Below, in pieces: positions 8,731-18,572 of a stretch of DNA of 64,000 nt. Position 1 is the first letter of the stretch; every line of letters starts with the position of its first letter. The position numbers and the translations under genes are program-made. The notes beneath the pieces are model-generated. The model saw only the letters and a program-made list of their open reading frames with translations, was not told the DNA's origin and made no database searches. The DNA is from Mycobacterium sp. MYCO198283 (lineage in GTDB: Bacteria; Actinomycetota; Actinomycetes; Mycobacteriales; Mycobacteriaceae), in the NCBI RefSeq assembly GCF_021213805.1, contig NZ_JAJQJI010000001.1, positions 124,001-188,000 of the forward strand. Direction: 5' to 3'.

Positions 8731-9600
8731 CTACGCCGGTTCGGCGGCGATGGTGATGCCGGCGAGCAGGTCGGCTTCGCGTCCGTCGGCGCCGGGCGGA
8801 CCGAGCGCGCCGCGAACCAGCACGTAGTGCTCGCGTCCTTGGATGGGCTGCGCGATGTTGTTGGAGAGTGCGTAGGCGCGCCGGTCGGCGGAGACGGCGA
8901 CCTGCGTCTCGTGCGCGGCGAGGGCGGCGACCTTCGCGGCCAGGGCGTCGCGGGCGTCGACGGTGGTGGTGATGTCGGTGTCGGCGAAGCCGACGGTCTC
9001 CGCGGGCCGGGTCCAGTGCGCCGGCAGCACGCAGTCACCGAGTCCGCGGACGCCGGCTGCGTGCGCCGCGGCGGAGGTCACGGTCCAATAGAGCTTGGGC
9101 ACCGGCCAGCTGCCGGGTGCGTCGACGGCGGCCGTGGTGACCCGGTGGGCCTGGACGTGGTCGGGGTGGCCGTAGCCGCCGTGCGGGTCGTAGGTGACGA
9201 CGACGTGCGGCCGGACGTCGTCGATCACCGCGCGCAACACCGCTGCTGCCTGCGCCGGGTCGGCGTCGGCGAACCGGGGCTGCCGCCGCGCCGGGGTGCC
9301 CGCCATGCCGGAGTCGCGCCACCGGCCGGCGCCGCCGAGGTACTGCGGGCCGTGGCCGGTACCCAGCGCCCGCAGGGCCGCGGTGAGCTCGCAGACCCGG
9401 TAGCCGCCGAGCTGATCGGCGCGGTCCACCGTCAGCTGCGCCCACCGGTCGCCGATGACCTCGCCTTCTTCCCCCAGGGTGCAGGTGAGCACGCGGACGT
9501 CGGCGCCGGCCGCGGCGTAGTGCGCGATGGTCGCCCCGGTGGTGATGGTCTCGTCGTCCGGGTGGGCGTGGACGAACAACAGCCGCGGGGAGTCCGGCAT
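8731..9600 (-). CDS. mshB: GlcNAc-Ins deacetylase (mycothiol biosynthesis)
   Basis: 289-aa zinc deacetylase equivalent to Rv1170. It removes the acetyl group from GlcNAc-inositol to give GlcN-Ins, the third step toward mycothiol, the main low-molecular thiol of actinobacteria. The LmbE-type metal site is complete: AHPDDE near the N-terminus (H13, D15, D16) and a later GHPDH. Starting at ATG 9600 gives the family's short N-terminus ([17 protein letters not shown]); the frame extends further into lpqW, but as shadow. The ATG overlaps the lpqW TGA as TGATG, so translation is probably coupled. Confidence 0.95.
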   Translation of the reverse strand: MPDSPRLLFVHAHPDDETITTGATIAHYAAAGADVRVLTCTLGEEGEVIGDRWAQLTVDRADQLGGYRVCELTAALRALGTGHGPQYLGGAGRWRDSGMAGTPARRQPRFADADPAQAAAVLRAVIDDVRPHVVVTYDPHGGYGHPDHVQAHRVTTAAVDAPGSWPVPKLYWTVTSAAAHAAGVRGLGDCVLPAHWTRPAETVGFADTDITTTVDARDALAAKVAALAAHETQVAVSADRRAYALSNNIAQPIQGREHYVLVRGALGPPGADGREADLLAGITIAAEPA

Positions 9601-11435
9601 CAGCCCGGCGTCTTGGACCAGCGGCCGGCGTCGCCGACGATGCCCACCGGCACGGCACCCGACAGGCTGACGTTCTGCACCCGCGGCCCGGCGGCCACGA
9701 TCGTGGTGTCCTGCAGGATCGGCAGGACGGTCGCCAGGTCCCACAGCCGCGGCTCGGCGTCGTCGAGCACCTCGCCCAGGTCCGCGGTGCCCGCCAGCGC
9801 GGCGTCGATGCGCGGTTGCAGGGCACGGTCGCAGGTTCCGGTGATGTTGCTCGGCGCCTGGACCAGCGCACCCGGCGCGGGCGACGGGCTCGGGGCCGGT
9901 GACGCGGGAGGCGTCGTGCTGGCGGCGGCGGCGCCGATCGGCACGGGGGTCGGTTGCAGCGCCTGGCAGCCGAACCGCGAGGCCAGCACGGTGGCGAGGT
10001 CTCCGCCGGCCTCCCGCCAGCTGACCACGGCGTCGACACGATCCTCGGCGAGTGCCTCGCGGTAGAGCACCGGCGCGTCGAGCCCGAGCACCGATGCGGT
10101 GATGCCGACGCTGCGGAGCTGGTCGGCGGCGGTGTTGGCGACCGCGACCGCCGTCGGGTCGTTGTCGGCGACCCCGATGACGAACGTGAGGGGCTGGCCG
10201 TCGCGCGTGATCTGGCCGCCGACGGCCGGCGGGCCGGGCGGCGCCGACGGGGTGGGGGCCGGCGCGGGTGTTCCCTGCGCGGCGAGCTGGTAGCCGGCCT
10301 GGGTGAGCAGCGCCATCGCCGCGTCGCGCGCCAGCGCGGGGGGCGCCGTCGGCGTGTAGCCCGGGTCCGACGGGGCGCGGATCTGGGCCTGCGCGAGCGT
10401 CACCGTGTTGTCGCTGCCGGCCCCGACCGCGGCCAGCAGGTCGACGTCCAGCAGGCCCAAGACCGCCCGCCGCACCCGGACGTCGGCCAGCGCCGGGCGC
10501 TGGGCGCGCAGCGAGAGCTGCAGCGTGCGCGGTGTCATGATCCGGGCGGTCCGCACGTCCGGGATGGCCGACAGCTGCGCAAAGGCAGCCGCGCCGCCGT
10601 GCACCTGCGCCACCTGCGTGTCGCCGTTGCGGATCGAATCAGCCAGCGCCGCAACGGCTCCCCCGCGCCGCAGCAGCAGCTGGTCGGGGACCGCGGGCGT
10701 TCCCCAGTAGCGGTCGTTGCGCGCCAGCAGCACCTCGTCGCGCTGCGGGTCGATGGTCTCGACGCGGAACTGCCCGCCCGTGACGGGCATTGCCCGCGCC
10801 AGCCCGGCGGCGAACCCGCCCGGGATGTCCTTGACGATGTGGGCGGGCAGGATGTCGTTGAACAGTTCGCGCCAGGCGGGATAGGGCGAGCGGAACGTCA
10901 CCACGGCGGTCTTGCCCGCCTCGACCGACTGCACGTCGGTGATCAGGTCGTATCCCGCCGGGTCCACGACGCCGGGCTCGCTCACCATCTGCCGCCACAG
11001 GTACCAGAAGTCGTCGGCGGCGATCGGTGCGTTGTCCGTCCACTGCGCCTCCGGGCGGATCCGGTAGGTGACGGTGAACGGGCGCTCGCTCGTCACCTCC
11101 GCGGACACCAGCAGCGTCGGGTCCATCTCCCACCGCGAACCGGTGGGCGACGCGGTGTCGGGCACCGGCCGGAAGGTGCTCGGCAACACCAGCGCGTTCA
11201 CCGCCGCCGTCACCGGCGACTGGTCGGACAGCAGATGCGGGTTGAAGCCGGGGCCGATGGCGTCGATGGCCATGATGACCTGCTGCGCGCGGGGCGGCGG
11301 CGGTCGCATCGTCGTCGTGGTGTCGGTGCTCTGCGGCGCCGGCGGCGGGCTGACGGTGCACCCGGCGAGCAGCAGCACCGGAACCGAGACCACTGCACCG
11401 AGCCTCGCGCACGACAGGCGGGTTCGGTGCGACAC
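9600..11435 (-). CDS. lpqW: Lipoprotein LpqW, regulator of LM/LAM synthesis
   Basis: 611-aa lipoprotein with a substrate-binding (DppA/OppA) fold, equivalent to Rv1166. It begins with a signal peptide ending in the lipobox LLAGC (Cys at about residue 27). A Pro/Ala-rich insert near residues 410-430 and another near 540-560 break the binding fold. In mycobacteria LpqW steers mannolipid precursors between polar PIMs and LM/LAM, and its loss is suppressed by mutations in pimE, which is also in this window. The GTG at 11435 is preceded by TACCCT plus 7 nt, indicating its own leaderless promoter even though typA lies just upstream. Confidence 0.92.
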   Translation of the reverse strand: MSHRTRLSCARLGAVVSVPVLLLAGCTVSPPPAPQSTDTTTTMRPPPPRAQQVIMAIDAIGPGFNPHLLSDQSPVTAAVNALVLPSTFRPVPDTASPTGSRWEMDPTLLVSAEVTSERPFTVTYRIRPEAQWTDNAPIAADDFWYLWRQMVSEPGVVDPAGYDLITDVQSVEAGKTAVVTFRSPYPAWRELFNDILPAHIVKDIPGGFAAGLARAMPVTGGQFRVETIDPQRDEVLLARNDRYWGTPAVPDQLLLRRGGAVAALADSIRNGDTQVAQVHGGAAAFAQLSAIPDVRTARIMTPRTLQLSLRAQRPALADVRVRRAVLGLLDVDLLAAVGAGSDNTVTLAQAQIRAPSDPGYTPTAPPALARDAAMALLTQAGYQLAAQGTPAPAPTPSAPPGPPAVGGQITRDGQPLTFVIGVADNDPTAVAVANTAADQLRSVGITASVLGLDAPVLYREALAEDRVDAVVSWREAGGDLATVLASRFGCQALQPTPVPIGAAAASTTPPASPAPSPSPAPGALVQAPSNITGTCDRALQPRIDAALAGTADLGEVLDDAEPRLWDLATVLPILQDTTIVAAGPRVQNVSLSGAVPVGIVGDAGRWSKTPG

Positions 11436-11442
11436 GGCACTC

Positions 11443-11448
11443 AGGGTA
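11443..11448 (-). promoter_or_regulatory. -10 hexamer of lpqW
   Basis: TACCCT, 7 nt before the GTG at 11435, in the 20-bp gap after the typA stop (11456). It suggests that lpqW-mshB can be transcribed separately from typA. Confidence 0.5.
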
Positions 11449-11455
11449 TGTGACG

Positions 11456-13366
11456 TCAGGCTTGCGCTTTGGCGCGCGCCTTGGCCCGCGCCCGCAGGCT
11501 CGCCACCAGTTCGACCTTGCGCACCCGCACGATCTCCGGCGTCACCTCGACGCATTCGTCGGCGGCGCAGAACTCCATGGCCTGCTCGAGGTCCAACTCC
11601 ATCGGCCGGGCGAGCGTCTCCATGACGTCGGCCGTCGACGACCGCATGTTGGTGAGCTTCTTCTCGCGGGTGACGTTGACGTCGAGATCCTCGGCGCGGG
11701 GGTTGATGCCCACGACGTGTCCCTCATAGGTGTCGTCGCCCGGTGCGACGAAGAAGGTGCCGCGGTCGGCGAGCTGGATCATCGCGAACGGCGTGACCTT
11801 GCCGGCGCGGTCGGACACCAGCGAGCCGGTGTGCCGGGCGCGGATCTCGCCGGCCCACGGCCGGTAGCCGTCGAACACCGCGTTGGCGATGCCGGTGCCG
11901 CGGGTGAGCGTCAGGAAGTCGGTGCGGAACCCGATGAGCCCGCGGCTCGGCACGATGAAGTCCATGCGAACCCAGCCCGCCGCGTGGTTCGCCATCTCCT
12001 CCATGCGGCCCTTGCGCGCGGCCATCAGCTGGGTGACGGCGCCGACGAACTCCTCGGGGCAGTCGATGGTCAGCGCCTCGTAGGGCTCGTGGCGCTTGCC
12101 GTCGATCATCCGGGTGACCACCTGCGGCTTGCCGACCGTGAGCTCGAAGCCCTCGCGGCGCATCTGCTCCACCAGCACTGCCAGCGCCAGCTCGCCGCGG
12201 CCCTGCACCTCCCAGGCGTCGGGCCGGTCGATGTCGACGACCTTGATCGAGACGTTGCCGATCAGCTCGCTGTCGAGGCGCGACTTCACCATGCGGGCGG
12301 TCAGCTTGTGGCCCGACACCTTGCCCGCCAGCGGCGAGGTGTTGGTGCCGATGGTCACCGAGATCGCGGGCTCGTCGACGCTGATGCGGGGCAGCGCGTG
12401 CGCGTGCTCGGGATCGGCGAGCGTGTCGCCGATCATGATCTCCGGGATGCCGGCGACGGCCACGATGTCTCCGGCGACCGCCTCGTCCGTCGGCGTCCGG
12501 TCGACGCCCTCGGTGACCAGCAGCTCGGTGATCTTCGCGGTGGTCACGACGGGGAGGCCGTCGACCTCGCGCAGCCACGCCACCTGCTGGCCCTTGCGCA
12601 GGACGCCGTTGTAGATGCGGATCAGCGCGAGCCGGCCGAGGAACGCCGACGCGTCGAGGTTGGTGACCAGCGCCTGCAGCGGCGCCTCGGGATCGCCGCT
12701 GGGCGGCGGGATGTGCTCGAGCAGCACGTCGAACAGCGGGTCGAGGCTGTCGCCGTCGGGGTTCTCGCCGTTGGCGGGCGCGGTGGTACTGGCGATGCCG
12801 GCGCGGCCCGACGCGTACAGCGTCGGCAACCCGAGCGCCTTCTCCGCCGCTGCCTGCGCCTCCTCGTCGAGGTCGGTCGCGACGTCGAGCAACAGGTCGT
12901 GGCTCTCGGACACCACTTCGGCGATCCGGGCGTCGGGCCGGTCGGTCTTGTTCACCACCAAGATCACCGGCAGGTGCGCCGCGAGTGCCTTGCGCAACAC
13001 GAACCGGGTCTGCGGGAGCGGCCCCTCCGAGGCGTCGACCAGCAGCAGCACGCCGTCGACCATGGACAGCCCGCGCTCCACCTCGCCGCCGAAGTCGGCG
13101 TGGCCGGGGGTGTCGATGACGTTGATGACGGTCATCGTGCCGTCGGCATGGTGCCGGTGCACCGCGGTGTTCTTGGCGAGGATGGTGATGCCCTTTTCCT
13201 TCTCCAGGTCACCGGAATCCATCAGCCGCTCGACGGCGTCGTCACCGCGGTGGCTCAGCGCGCCGGACTGCCGCAGCATCGCGTCGACCAGCGTCGTCTT
13301 GCCGTGGTCGACGTGGGCGACGATGGCTACGTTTCGGAAAGCCGAGGTGGTGGGACGGGAACTCAC
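11456..13366 (-). CDS. typA: Ribosome-associated translational GTPase TypA/BipA
   Basis: 636-aa GTPase of the EF-G/LepA superfamily, equivalent to Rv1165. G1 is AHVDHGKTT (17-25), G3 is DTPGH, and G4 is NKTD; the GTPase domain is followed by a beta-barrel domain, EF-G-like domains III and V, and the BipA-specific C-terminus with the [12 protein letters not shown] segment. It binds the 70S ribosome under stress. Start GTG 13366; a CAAACT hexamer six bases upstream could be a leaderless -10. Conserved and full length. Confidence 0.95.
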   Translation of the reverse strand: MSSRPTTSAFRNVAIVAHVDHGKTTLVDAMLRQSGALSHRGDDAVERLMDSGDLEKEKGITILAKNTAVHRHHADGTMTVINVIDTPGHADFGGEVERGLSMVDGVLLLVDASEGPLPQTRFVLRKALAAHLPVILVVNKTDRPDARIAEVVSESHDLLLDVATDLDEEAQAAAEKALGLPTLYASGRAGIASTTAPANGENPDGDSLDPLFDVLLEHIPPPSGDPEAPLQALVTNLDASAFLGRLALIRIYNGVLRKGQQVAWLREVDGLPVVTTAKITELLVTEGVDRTPTDEAVAGDIVAVAGIPEIMIGDTLADPEHAHALPRISVDEPAISVTIGTNTSPLAGKVSGHKLTARMVKSRLDSELIGNVSIKVVDIDRPDAWEVQGRGELALAVLVEQMRREGFELTVGKPQVVTRMIDGKRHEPYEALTIDCPEEFVGAVTQLMAARKGRMEEMANHAAGWVRMDFIVPSRGLIGFRTDFLTLTRGTGIANAVFDGYRPWAGEIRARHTGSLVSDRAGKVTPFAMIQLADRGTFFVAPGDDTYEGHVVGINPRAEDLDVNVTREKKLTNMRSSTADVMETLARPMELDLEQAMEFCAADECVEVTPEIVRVRKVELVASLRARAKARAKAQA

Positions 13367-13423
13367 CCGTCGAGTTTGGCAGTGTGGATGGCCGTTCGCG
13401 AAAACGAGAGAAGCCGATCACAG

Positions 13424-13591
13424 TTGAAGTCGTCTGAGTTCGCCGACGTCAAGCCGAAGAAGAAGTGCTGCCGCAGCAAACCTCGCTGCAAGAAGTGCCC
13501 GCTGGTGCTGTCGAAGGTGCACAAGGCCGAGCTGCTGGGCATCCGCGGCAAGGAACTCGACAAGGTCTTCAAGCGCGCCCGCAAGGCCTGA
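13424..13591 (+). CDS. Small Lys/Cys-rich protein (55 aa)
   Basis: Starting at TTG 13424 (GAGAGAAG upstream) gives 55 residues: [20 protein letters not shown], then [12 protein letters not shown] and a basic helical tail ending FKRARKA. The four Cys (CC-x5-C-x2-C) followed by a His could bind zinc; the charge suggests nucleic-acid or ribosome contact. An in-frame ATG at 13388 would add 12 residues. It is divergent from typA and its end overlaps mutT2 by 23 bp. In M. tuberculosis this interval holds narGHJI. Function unknown. Confidence 0.7.
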   Translation: MKSSEFADVKPKKKCCRSKPRCKKCPLVLSKVHKAELLGIRGKELDKVFKRARKA

Positions 13592-13970
13592 GCAGCGCCG
13601 AAAGCGCCGGCAGCCACCCCCGGTCGGCGGGCACCCAGTCGACCCCGGCCAGCTCGTCGCCCGTCACCCAGCGCAGCGCCCGGTGATCGCGGGGTTCGGG
13701 AACGCCGTCGAGCAGCGTCACCAGATAGGCCCGCAACACGGCGTCGCCGGTCAGCGCCACCTCGCCGGGGAGTTGTCGCCCCACCGCGACGGTCACGCCG
13801 AGCTCTTCGTCCAGTTCGCGCACCAGCGCGGCCGCGTCGGTCTCCCCGTCGGCGACCTTGCCGCCCGGCAGTTCCCAGCGGCCGGCGAGCTCGGGCGGCC
13901 GGCGCCGCTGCGCGATCAGCAGCCGCCCGCCGGCGATCACCGCGCCGGCGACCACGATTCGGGCTCCCAT
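13569..13970 (-). CDS. mutT2: Nudix (8-oxo-)dGTP/CTP pyrophosphohydrolase MutT2
   Basis: 133-aa Nudix hydrolase equivalent to Rv1160, a nucleotide-pool sanitising enzyme. The Nudix box is complete: G37-x5-E43-x7-R51-E52-L-x-E55-E56-x-G58. The ATG at 13970 gives the expected short N-terminus ([12 protein letters not shown]) and family length; longer versions of the frame run into the divergent pterin dehydratase gene and are rejected. The gene starts 30 bp from the divergent ATG at 14001 and overlaps the small Cys-rich gene at its 3' end. Confidence 0.93.
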   Translation of the reverse strand: MGARIVVAGAVIAGGRLLIAQRRRPPELAGRWELPGGKVADGETDAAALVRELDEELGVTVAVGRQLPGEVALTGDAVLRAYLVTLLDGVPEPRDHRALRWVTGDELAGVDWVPADRGWLPALSALLRPCGRA

Positions 13971-14000
13971 GGTGGGTGCGACCGTATACCGTGCGGAGCC

Positions 14001-14288
14001 ATGGCCGTGCTGTCCGACGACGAGGTGGACGCGGCACTGCAGCAGCTCCCCGGCTGGCAACGGGCCGACGGGATGGTGCGGCGGTCGGTCGAGTTCCCGA
14101 GCTTCCTGGCGGGTATCGACGCCGTCGGCCGCGTGGCGCAGCGGGCCGAAGCCGCCGACCACCACCCGGACATCGACATCCGCTGGCGCACCGTCACTTT
14201 CGCGTTGGTGACGCACTCCGAGGGCGGCATCACGGCGAAGGATCTGGCGCTGGCTCGGGAGATCGACGAGATCGTCGCGCACCCGTGA
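14001..14288 (+). CDS. 4a-hydroxytetrahydrobiopterin dehydratase (PCD/DCoH family)
   Basis: 95-aa single-domain protein matching the pterin-4a-carbinolamine dehydratase fold and the position of Rv1159A. The family signature HHPDIDIRW is present with H54-H55, and the C-terminal helix [12 protein letters not shown] is typical. It would recycle an oxidised pterin cofactor; a real pterin-dependent hydroxylase partner in mycobacteria is uncertain. It is divergent from mutT2 and its last 59 bp overlap the 3' end of pimE on the other strand. Confidence 0.9.
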   Translation: MAVLSDDEVDAALQQLPGWQRADGMVRRSVEFPSFLAGIDAVGRVAQRAEAADHHPDIDIRWRTVTFALVTHSEGGITAKDLALAREIDEIVAHP

Positions 14289-15432
14289 CCGCAACCCATG
14301 CCAGCGTCGCCACCGCGGCGGCGACGTAGGCCAGCCCCGCCCAGGCCAGGTACCACGGCCGGCCGATCTGCCAGATCGTCGGCTGGGCGAAGCTCAGCAG
14401 CCACGGCGGCCCGATCACCGTCAGCGCCAACCATCCCCAGCCGAACAGCCGGGCGCCCGGCTCGTCGCGCAGCGGCCCGTGCCGCAGCCAGATCATCAGC
14501 GGCACCACCCATACCCAGTGATGGCTCCACGAGATCGGTGACAGCAGCAGGCCGAACAGCGACACGACGCAGATTGCGCCCAGCCGGTCACCCGTGGCGC
14601 TCGGGCGCAGCCCGCGCCACGCCGCCACAGCCAGCACCGCGGTGAGCCCGACGGCCACGAGCACCGGCCAGCGGTAGCCGGCGTCATCACCGAGGATCCG
14701 CGAGATCGCGCCGCGCCACGACTGGTTGAACGACGTGCCGACGGGACCGACGCGGTCGGCGTCGCCGAGCAGCTCGGTGAAGTAGCGCCGGCCGGGCGTC
14801 CCCACGATCAGCAGGGACACGCCGACGGTCAGGCCGAACGCCACGGCCGACCAGCAGGCCGCCGCCCAGCGGCGCGTGCCGGCGAAGTAGAGGCCCGCTA
14901 CGGCCGGGGTCAGCTTGATTCCCGCGGCGAGCCCGACCAGGAGCCCCGACCAGTACCACCGGGTGCTCGCCACCGCCGCCAGGACGGCCAGCACGAGCAG
15001 CACGTTGACCTGGCCGTAGTCGAAGGTGCTGCGCAGCGGTTCCAGCCAGCAGGCGACCGCGGTCCAGGCGAAGGCGACCTCGCGCCGGCCGCCGCCGGCC
15101 AGCCGCTGCGACAGCCGCACCACGCCGTACAGCGCCGCGATGGTGGCGAGCTGCCAGCACAGCGCCACCAGGCCGAACGGCAGCAGGTGCAGGGGGTAGA
15201 ACACCACGGCCGCGAACGGCGGATAGGTGAAGGGCAGCGGGAAGTCGGGGGTCTGGTCGGCGTAGACGAAGTCGTAGAGGTCGCGGCCGGTGCCGAGCGT
15301 CGCGGCGCCGCCGACGTAGACGTGCAGGTCCACGAAGTTCGCGCCGTTGGGCACCAGGTAGGTCCACAGCAGGCGGGCGGCGACGCTGACGGCGAGCAGG
15401 GCCGAGGTGAGGAGCAGTCGCCGGTGCGCCAC
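14230..15432 (-). CDS. pimE: Polyprenol-phosphate-mannose-dependent alpha-1,2-mannosyltransferase PimE
   Basis: About 400-aa GT-C/GT87 membrane glycosyltransferase with 9-11 helices, equivalent to Rv1159; it adds the fifth mannose of phosphatidylinositol mannosides on the outer face of the membrane. The Asp of NFVDLHVY (D35 here) fits the essential early Asp of the family (D58 in Rv1159), which suggests that the GTG start at 15432 may miss ~20 residues or that the N-terminus is shorter. The C-terminal ~20 residues are basic and Pro-rich. Its frame runs far beyond the real start as shadow. Confidence 0.9.
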   Translation of the reverse strand: MAHRRLLLTSALLAVSVAARLLWTYLVPNGANFVDLHVYVGGAATLGTGRDLYDFVYADQTPDFPLPFTYPPFAAVVFYPLHLLPFGLVALCWQLATIAALYGVVRLSQRLAGGGRREVAFAWTAVACWLEPLRSTFDYGQVNVLLVLAVLAAVASTRWYWSGLLVGLAAGIKLTPAVAGLYFAGTRRWAAACWSAVAFGLTVGVSLLIVGTPGRRYFTELLGDADRVGPVGTSFNQSWRGAISRILGDDAGYRWPVLVAVGLTAVLAVAAWRGLRPSATGDRLGAICVVSLFGLLLSPISWSHHWVWVVPLMIWLRHGPLRDEPGARLFGWGWLALTVIGPPWLLSFAQPTIWQIGRPWYLAWAGLAYVAAAVATLAWVAVTGARRSRRSPEPAPDPSP

Positions 15433-15495
15433 CGGAGTTTCGCCGTTGATCCGGTCACCGTAGCGAAGCGGCCGCGTAACGGTTCCATAAATGCC

Positions 15496-15503
15496 ACACG
15501 TGT
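15496..15503. promoter_or_regulatory. ACACGTGT palindrome beside the Rv1157c-like promoter
   Basis: A perfect 8-bp palindrome ends 3 bp before the -35 element at 15507 in the divergent pimE / Ala-Pro-rich gene region. It could be an activator site; no specific regulator is proposed. Confidence 0.25.
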
Positions 15504-15506
15504 CAC

Positions 15507-15534
15507 TTGAGTCCCACCAGCAACGGCATAGCGT
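15507..15534 (+). promoter_or_regulatory. Promoter of the secreted Ala/Pro-rich gene
   Basis: TTGAGT (15507-15512), a 16-bp spacer and TAGCGT (15529-15534) lie 7 nt before the ATG at 15542, so the transcript is expected to be leaderless. This supports the ATG chosen over the upstream in-frame ATG at 15491. Confidence 0.55.
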
Positions 15535-15541
15535 CGGCGAC

Positions 15542-16558
15542 ATGCCTTCCTCCGTGCGGATCCGCCGCGTCACCACCGCCGCGGCGCTGGTGTCGACCGG
15601 CATGCTGCTGTTCGCGTCGCTGGGCGCCGGCGTCGCCGGCGCCGAGCCGGCCGCGCCCGCCGCACCACCCACCCCCATCGACGCCACCCAGGCGCCGGCG
15701 CTCGACGCGGTGCAGCAGCTCAGCCCCGCCGTGCAGCAGGCGGCCGCGGATCCGTCCAACGCGTCGTCGCTGCTCATGGCCGCCGCATCGGCCTTCGCGG
15801 GCAATTCCGGCTCGCCGGACTCCCAAGCGATCGCCGACACCGTCGGCAAGATCGCCGCACAACCGGCCACGCTGACGGCGCTCATGCCGCAGGGCACCGC
15901 CGGGGTGCCGGCGCCCGCTGCGGCGGCTGCCGCGGCACCGGCTGCCGCTGCACCGGCCGCCCCGCACCAGCCGCCCGCCGGCGTGGTGCCCGGCGCCGAG
16001 AACCACCTGCCCGTCGGCGTCGACCCGGCCAACGCGGCGGGTCCCGCCCCGCTGGCCGCGACCGCCGCCGAGCCTGCCGCGGCACCCGCACCCGCCGCGG
16101 CACCCGCGCCCGCGCCCGATGCGGCGGCGCCGCCGGCGTTCGGCCCCGACGCCCCGCCGACGCAGGAGTTCATGTACCCGTCGATCGGCAACGGCTGCCT
16201 CAAGGACGGCGGCAACGTGCTGGCGACCGCGATCTCGGTGGCCGGTCCGGCCAAGATCCCGGCGCCGGGCCCCGGCCCGGGGCAGACGGCCTACGTGTTC
16301 ACCGCGATCGGCACGCCCGCGCCGGCCGCCGAGCAGAAGCTGCCGCTGAACGCCACCTGGGTGAACCTCACCACCGGCAAGTCCGGCACCGTCGCCCTCC
16401 GGCCGCACCCGGAGATCAACCCGAACGGCCCGACGACGCTGACCGCGATCGCCGACACCGGTTCCGGCAGCATCATGACGACGATCTTCGGGCAGGTCAC
16501 GACGATGGACAAACAGTGCCAGTTCATGCCGACCATCGGGTCGACCGTCGTTCCCTGA
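15542..16558 (+). CDS. Secreted Ala/Pro-rich protein (Rv1157c-like)
   Basis: 338 aa. An N-terminal signal peptide (residues 1-~33, ending around GVAGA-EP) is followed by ~190 Ala/Pro-rich low-complexity residues containing repeated PAAA/APAP runs, then a folded ~120-aa C-terminal domain starting near [19 protein letters not shown] and containing a Cys pair (one in NGCLKDG, one in KQCQFMP). M. tuberculosis Rv1157c/Rv1158c hold the same place and composition. Probably a cell-envelope or secreted protein of unknown function. Its TGA overlaps the next ATG. Confidence 0.85.
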   Translation: MPSSVRIRRVTTAAALVSTGMLLFASLGAGVAGAEPAAPAAPPTPIDATQAPALDAVQQLSPAVQQAAADPSNASSLLMAAASAFAGNSGSPDSQAIADTVGKIAAQPATLTALMPQGTAGVPAPAAAAAAAPAAAAPAAPHQPPAGVVPGAENHLPVGVDPANAAGPAPLAATAAEPAAAPAPAAAPAPAPDAAAPPAFGPDAPPTQEFMYPSIGNGCLKDGGNVLATAISVAGPAKIPAPGPGPGQTAYVFTAIGTPAPAAEQKLPLNATWVNLTTGKSGTVALRPHPEINPNGPTTLTAIADTGSGSIMTTIFGQVTTMDKQCQFMPTIGSTVVP

Positions 16559-17559
16559 TGCACGCCTGGCGGGTGACGACGCCCGGGCCGGTACTGGCGT
16601 CGCGGCCGCTGCAGTGGACCACCACCGCCGTGCCGCGGCCCGCCGCCGGCGAGGTGTGCGTCGCCGTGCGGGCCTGCGGGGTGTGCCGAACCGACCTGCA
16701 CGTCACCGAGGGTGACCTGCCGGTGCACCGGCCGCACGTGACCCCGGGTCACGAGGTGGTGGGCGAGGTGGTCGAGGTCGGCCCGGACGTCACGGCGCTC
16801 GCGGTCGGTGACCGGGTCGGGATCGCGTGGCTGCGCCACACCTGCGGACGGTGCCGCTACTGCCGGCGTGGCGCGGAGAACCTGTGCCCCGAATCGCGGT
16901 ACACCGGCTGGGACGCCGACGGCGGCTACGCCGAGTACGCCACCGCCCCGGCCGAGTACGTGCACCGGCTGCCGGCCGGCTACTCCGACGTCGAGCTCGC
17001 CCCGCTGCTGTGCGCCGGCATCATCGGCTACCGGTCGTTGCTGCGCGCCGAGCTCCCGCCGGGCGGGCGACTGGGCATCTACGGGTTCGGCGGCAGCGCC
17101 CACCTCACGGCGCAGGTGGCGCTGGCGCAGGGCGCCGAGGTGCACGTGATGACGCGCGGCGACGGTGCACAGCAGCTGGCGCGTGCGCTCGGCGCCGCGT
17201 CGGTGCAGGGCGCCCGCGACCGGCCGCCGGTGCCGCTGGACGCCGCGATCCTGTTCGCGCCCGTCGGCGACCTGGTGCTGCCGGCGCTCGAGGCGCTCGA
17301 CCGCGGCGGCACGCTGGCCGTCGCCGGCATCCACCTCAGCGACATCCCGGAGCTCGACTACCAGCGCCACCTGTTCTACGAGCGGCAGGTGCGATCGGTC
17401 ACGTCGAACACCCGCGAGGACGCCCGGCAGTTCCTGGCCTTCGCCGAGGCGCACCGGCTCGAGGTGACCGGCGTGCCCTACGCCCTCGACCGGGCGGACG
17501 CGGCGCTGGCCGACCTGCGCGCCGGGCGTATCTCCGGCGCCGCGGTGCTCGTGCCGTAG
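16558..17559 (+). CDS. Zinc-dependent alcohol dehydrogenase (MDR family)
   Basis: 333-aa medium-chain dehydrogenase. Catalytic zinc ligands C43 (GVC-RTDLH) and H65 ([10 protein letters not shown]) and the structural-zinc cysteines in CGRCRYC...LC are all present; a GFGGSAHLT turn marks the NAD(P) site. It resembles AdhA-type enzymes acting on short alcohols or aldehydes; the substrate is unknown. The ATG at 16558 overlaps the upstream TGA (TGATG), so it is translationally coupled to the secreted Ala/Pro-rich gene, an unexpected pairing. The extension to 16516 is rejected as shadow of that gene. Confidence 0.9.
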   Translation: MHAWRVTTPGPVLASRPLQWTTTAVPRPAAGEVCVAVRACGVCRTDLHVTEGDLPVHRPHVTPGHEVVGEVVEVGPDVTALAVGDRVGIAWLRHTCGRCRYCRRGAENLCPESRYTGWDADGGYAEYATAPAEYVHRLPAGYSDVELAPLLCAGIIGYRSLLRAELPPGGRLGIYGFGGSAHLTAQVALAQGAEVHVMTRGDGAQQLARALGAASVQGARDRPPVPLDAAILFAPVGDLVLPALEALDRGGTLAVAGIHLSDIPELDYQRHLFYERQVRSVTSNTREDARQFLAFAEAHRLEVTGVPYALDRADAALADLRAGRISGAAVLVP

Positions 17560-17563
17560 CGGG

Positions 17564-18133
17564 TCAGCGCGTGGCCTGCGCCTTACGCTCCTTCTTGAAC
17601 GATCGCACCTTCGCCAGCGAGTCGGCGTCGACGACGTCGGCGATCGACATGTGGGTGCCGGGCCGGCCGTAGTCGCCGGCGGCGTCCCGCCACCCCGGCG
17701 GATCGATGCCGCACTGCTTGCCCAGCAGCGCCAGGAAGATGCGGGCCTTCTGATCGCCGAACCCGGGCAGCGCCTTGAGCCGCCTGAGCACCTCGGCCCC
17801 GTCGGGCTCGCCGGCGGTCCACAGCGCGGCGGCGTCACCGTCGTAGTCCTCGACGATCGCCCGGGCGAGCTCCTGCACCCGCTTGGCCATGGCGCCCGGA
17901 AAGCGGTGCACCGCAGGGCGTTCGGCGAACAGCGCGGCGAAGCGCTCGGGGTCGTAGCCGGCGATGTGCCGGGCGTCGATCTCGCCGATGCGTTCGGCGA
18001 GCTTGCGCGGGCCGGCGAACGCCACCTCCATCGGGATCTGCTGGTCGAGCAGCATGCCGATGAGCAGCGCCAACGGGTTCTCGCTCAACAGTTCGTCGGC
18101 CGCCGGGTCCCCTACGAGCCGCAGATTCCGCAT
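17564..18133 (-). CDS. HhH-GPD-type base excision repair protein
   Basis: 189 aa, matching the position of Rv1156. A helix-hairpin-helix with LPGFGDQKARIFLALLG (about residues 122-138) resembles the HhH-GPD glycosylase core, followed by a short basic tail. NPLALLIGMLLDQQIPME near the N-terminus is the usual start of this small actinobacterial family. A catalytic Lys/Asp pair cannot be assigned confidently. It lies tail to tail with the dehydrogenase (4-bp gap). Confidence 0.85.
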   Translation of the reverse strand: MRNLRLVGDPAADELLSENPLALLIGMLLDQQIPMEVAFAGPRKLAERIGEIDARHIAGYDPERFAALFAERPAVHRFPGAMAKRVQELARAIVEDYDGDAAALWTAGEPDGAEVLRRLKALPGFGDQKARIFLALLGKQCGIDPPGWRDAAGDYGRPGTHMSIADVVDADSLAKVRSFKKERKAQATR

Positions 18134-18236
18134 GGCGCCAGTTTAGGATCGCCCACCCGAAGCCCTCGAGGTGTGACCTGGCTCTCAGTATGCTGCTGCG
18201 CACCAGCACAACTGCACACCCATTCAGGAGGCCGCG

Positions 18237-18572
18237 TTGCCCGACACCGACGACACCCCGGCCACCGGCGGGCAGTACCTCGCCGAGCAGGCCGGCCCGG
18301 AGTTCCAGGAGCTGCGACGCCGGTTGCGCCGCTTCGTGTTTCCGATGAGCGCCGCCTTCCTGCTCTGGTACGCCACCTACGTGCTGCTCGGGGCCTTTGC
18401 GCACGACTTCATGGCGACACCGGTGTGGGGCAACGTCAACGCCGGCCTGCTGATCGGTCTCGGTCAGTTCCTGACGACGTTCGTCATCACCGGCCTCTAC
18501 GTCCGGTTCGCCAACCGCGAGCTCGACCCGCGGGCAGCGGCCATCCGCGAGCGCCTGGAGCGGGCCGCATGA
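18237..18572 (+). CDS. DUF485 membrane protein, partner of the symporter
   Basis: 111 aa with two membrane helices (FPMSAAFLLWYATYVLLGAF and LLIGLGQFLTTFVITGLYV) and an FANRELDPRA C-terminus, the standard DUF485/YjcH layout. A good AGGAGG sits 5 bp before the TTG start at 18237. It overlaps the symporter gene as ATGA. In other bacteria yjcH is co-transcribed with actP; its biochemical role is unclear. Confidence 0.9.
   Translation: MPDTDDTPATGGQYLAEQAGPEFQELRRRLRRFVFPMSAAFLLWYATYVLLGAFAHDFMATPVWGNVNAGLLIGLGQFLTTFVITGLYVRFANRELDPRAAAIRERLERAA

Noticed and set aside
11450..13387. Long plus-strand extension of the small Cys-rich gene
   Set aside because: The extension is antisense to typA; only the last 55-67 residues look like a protein.
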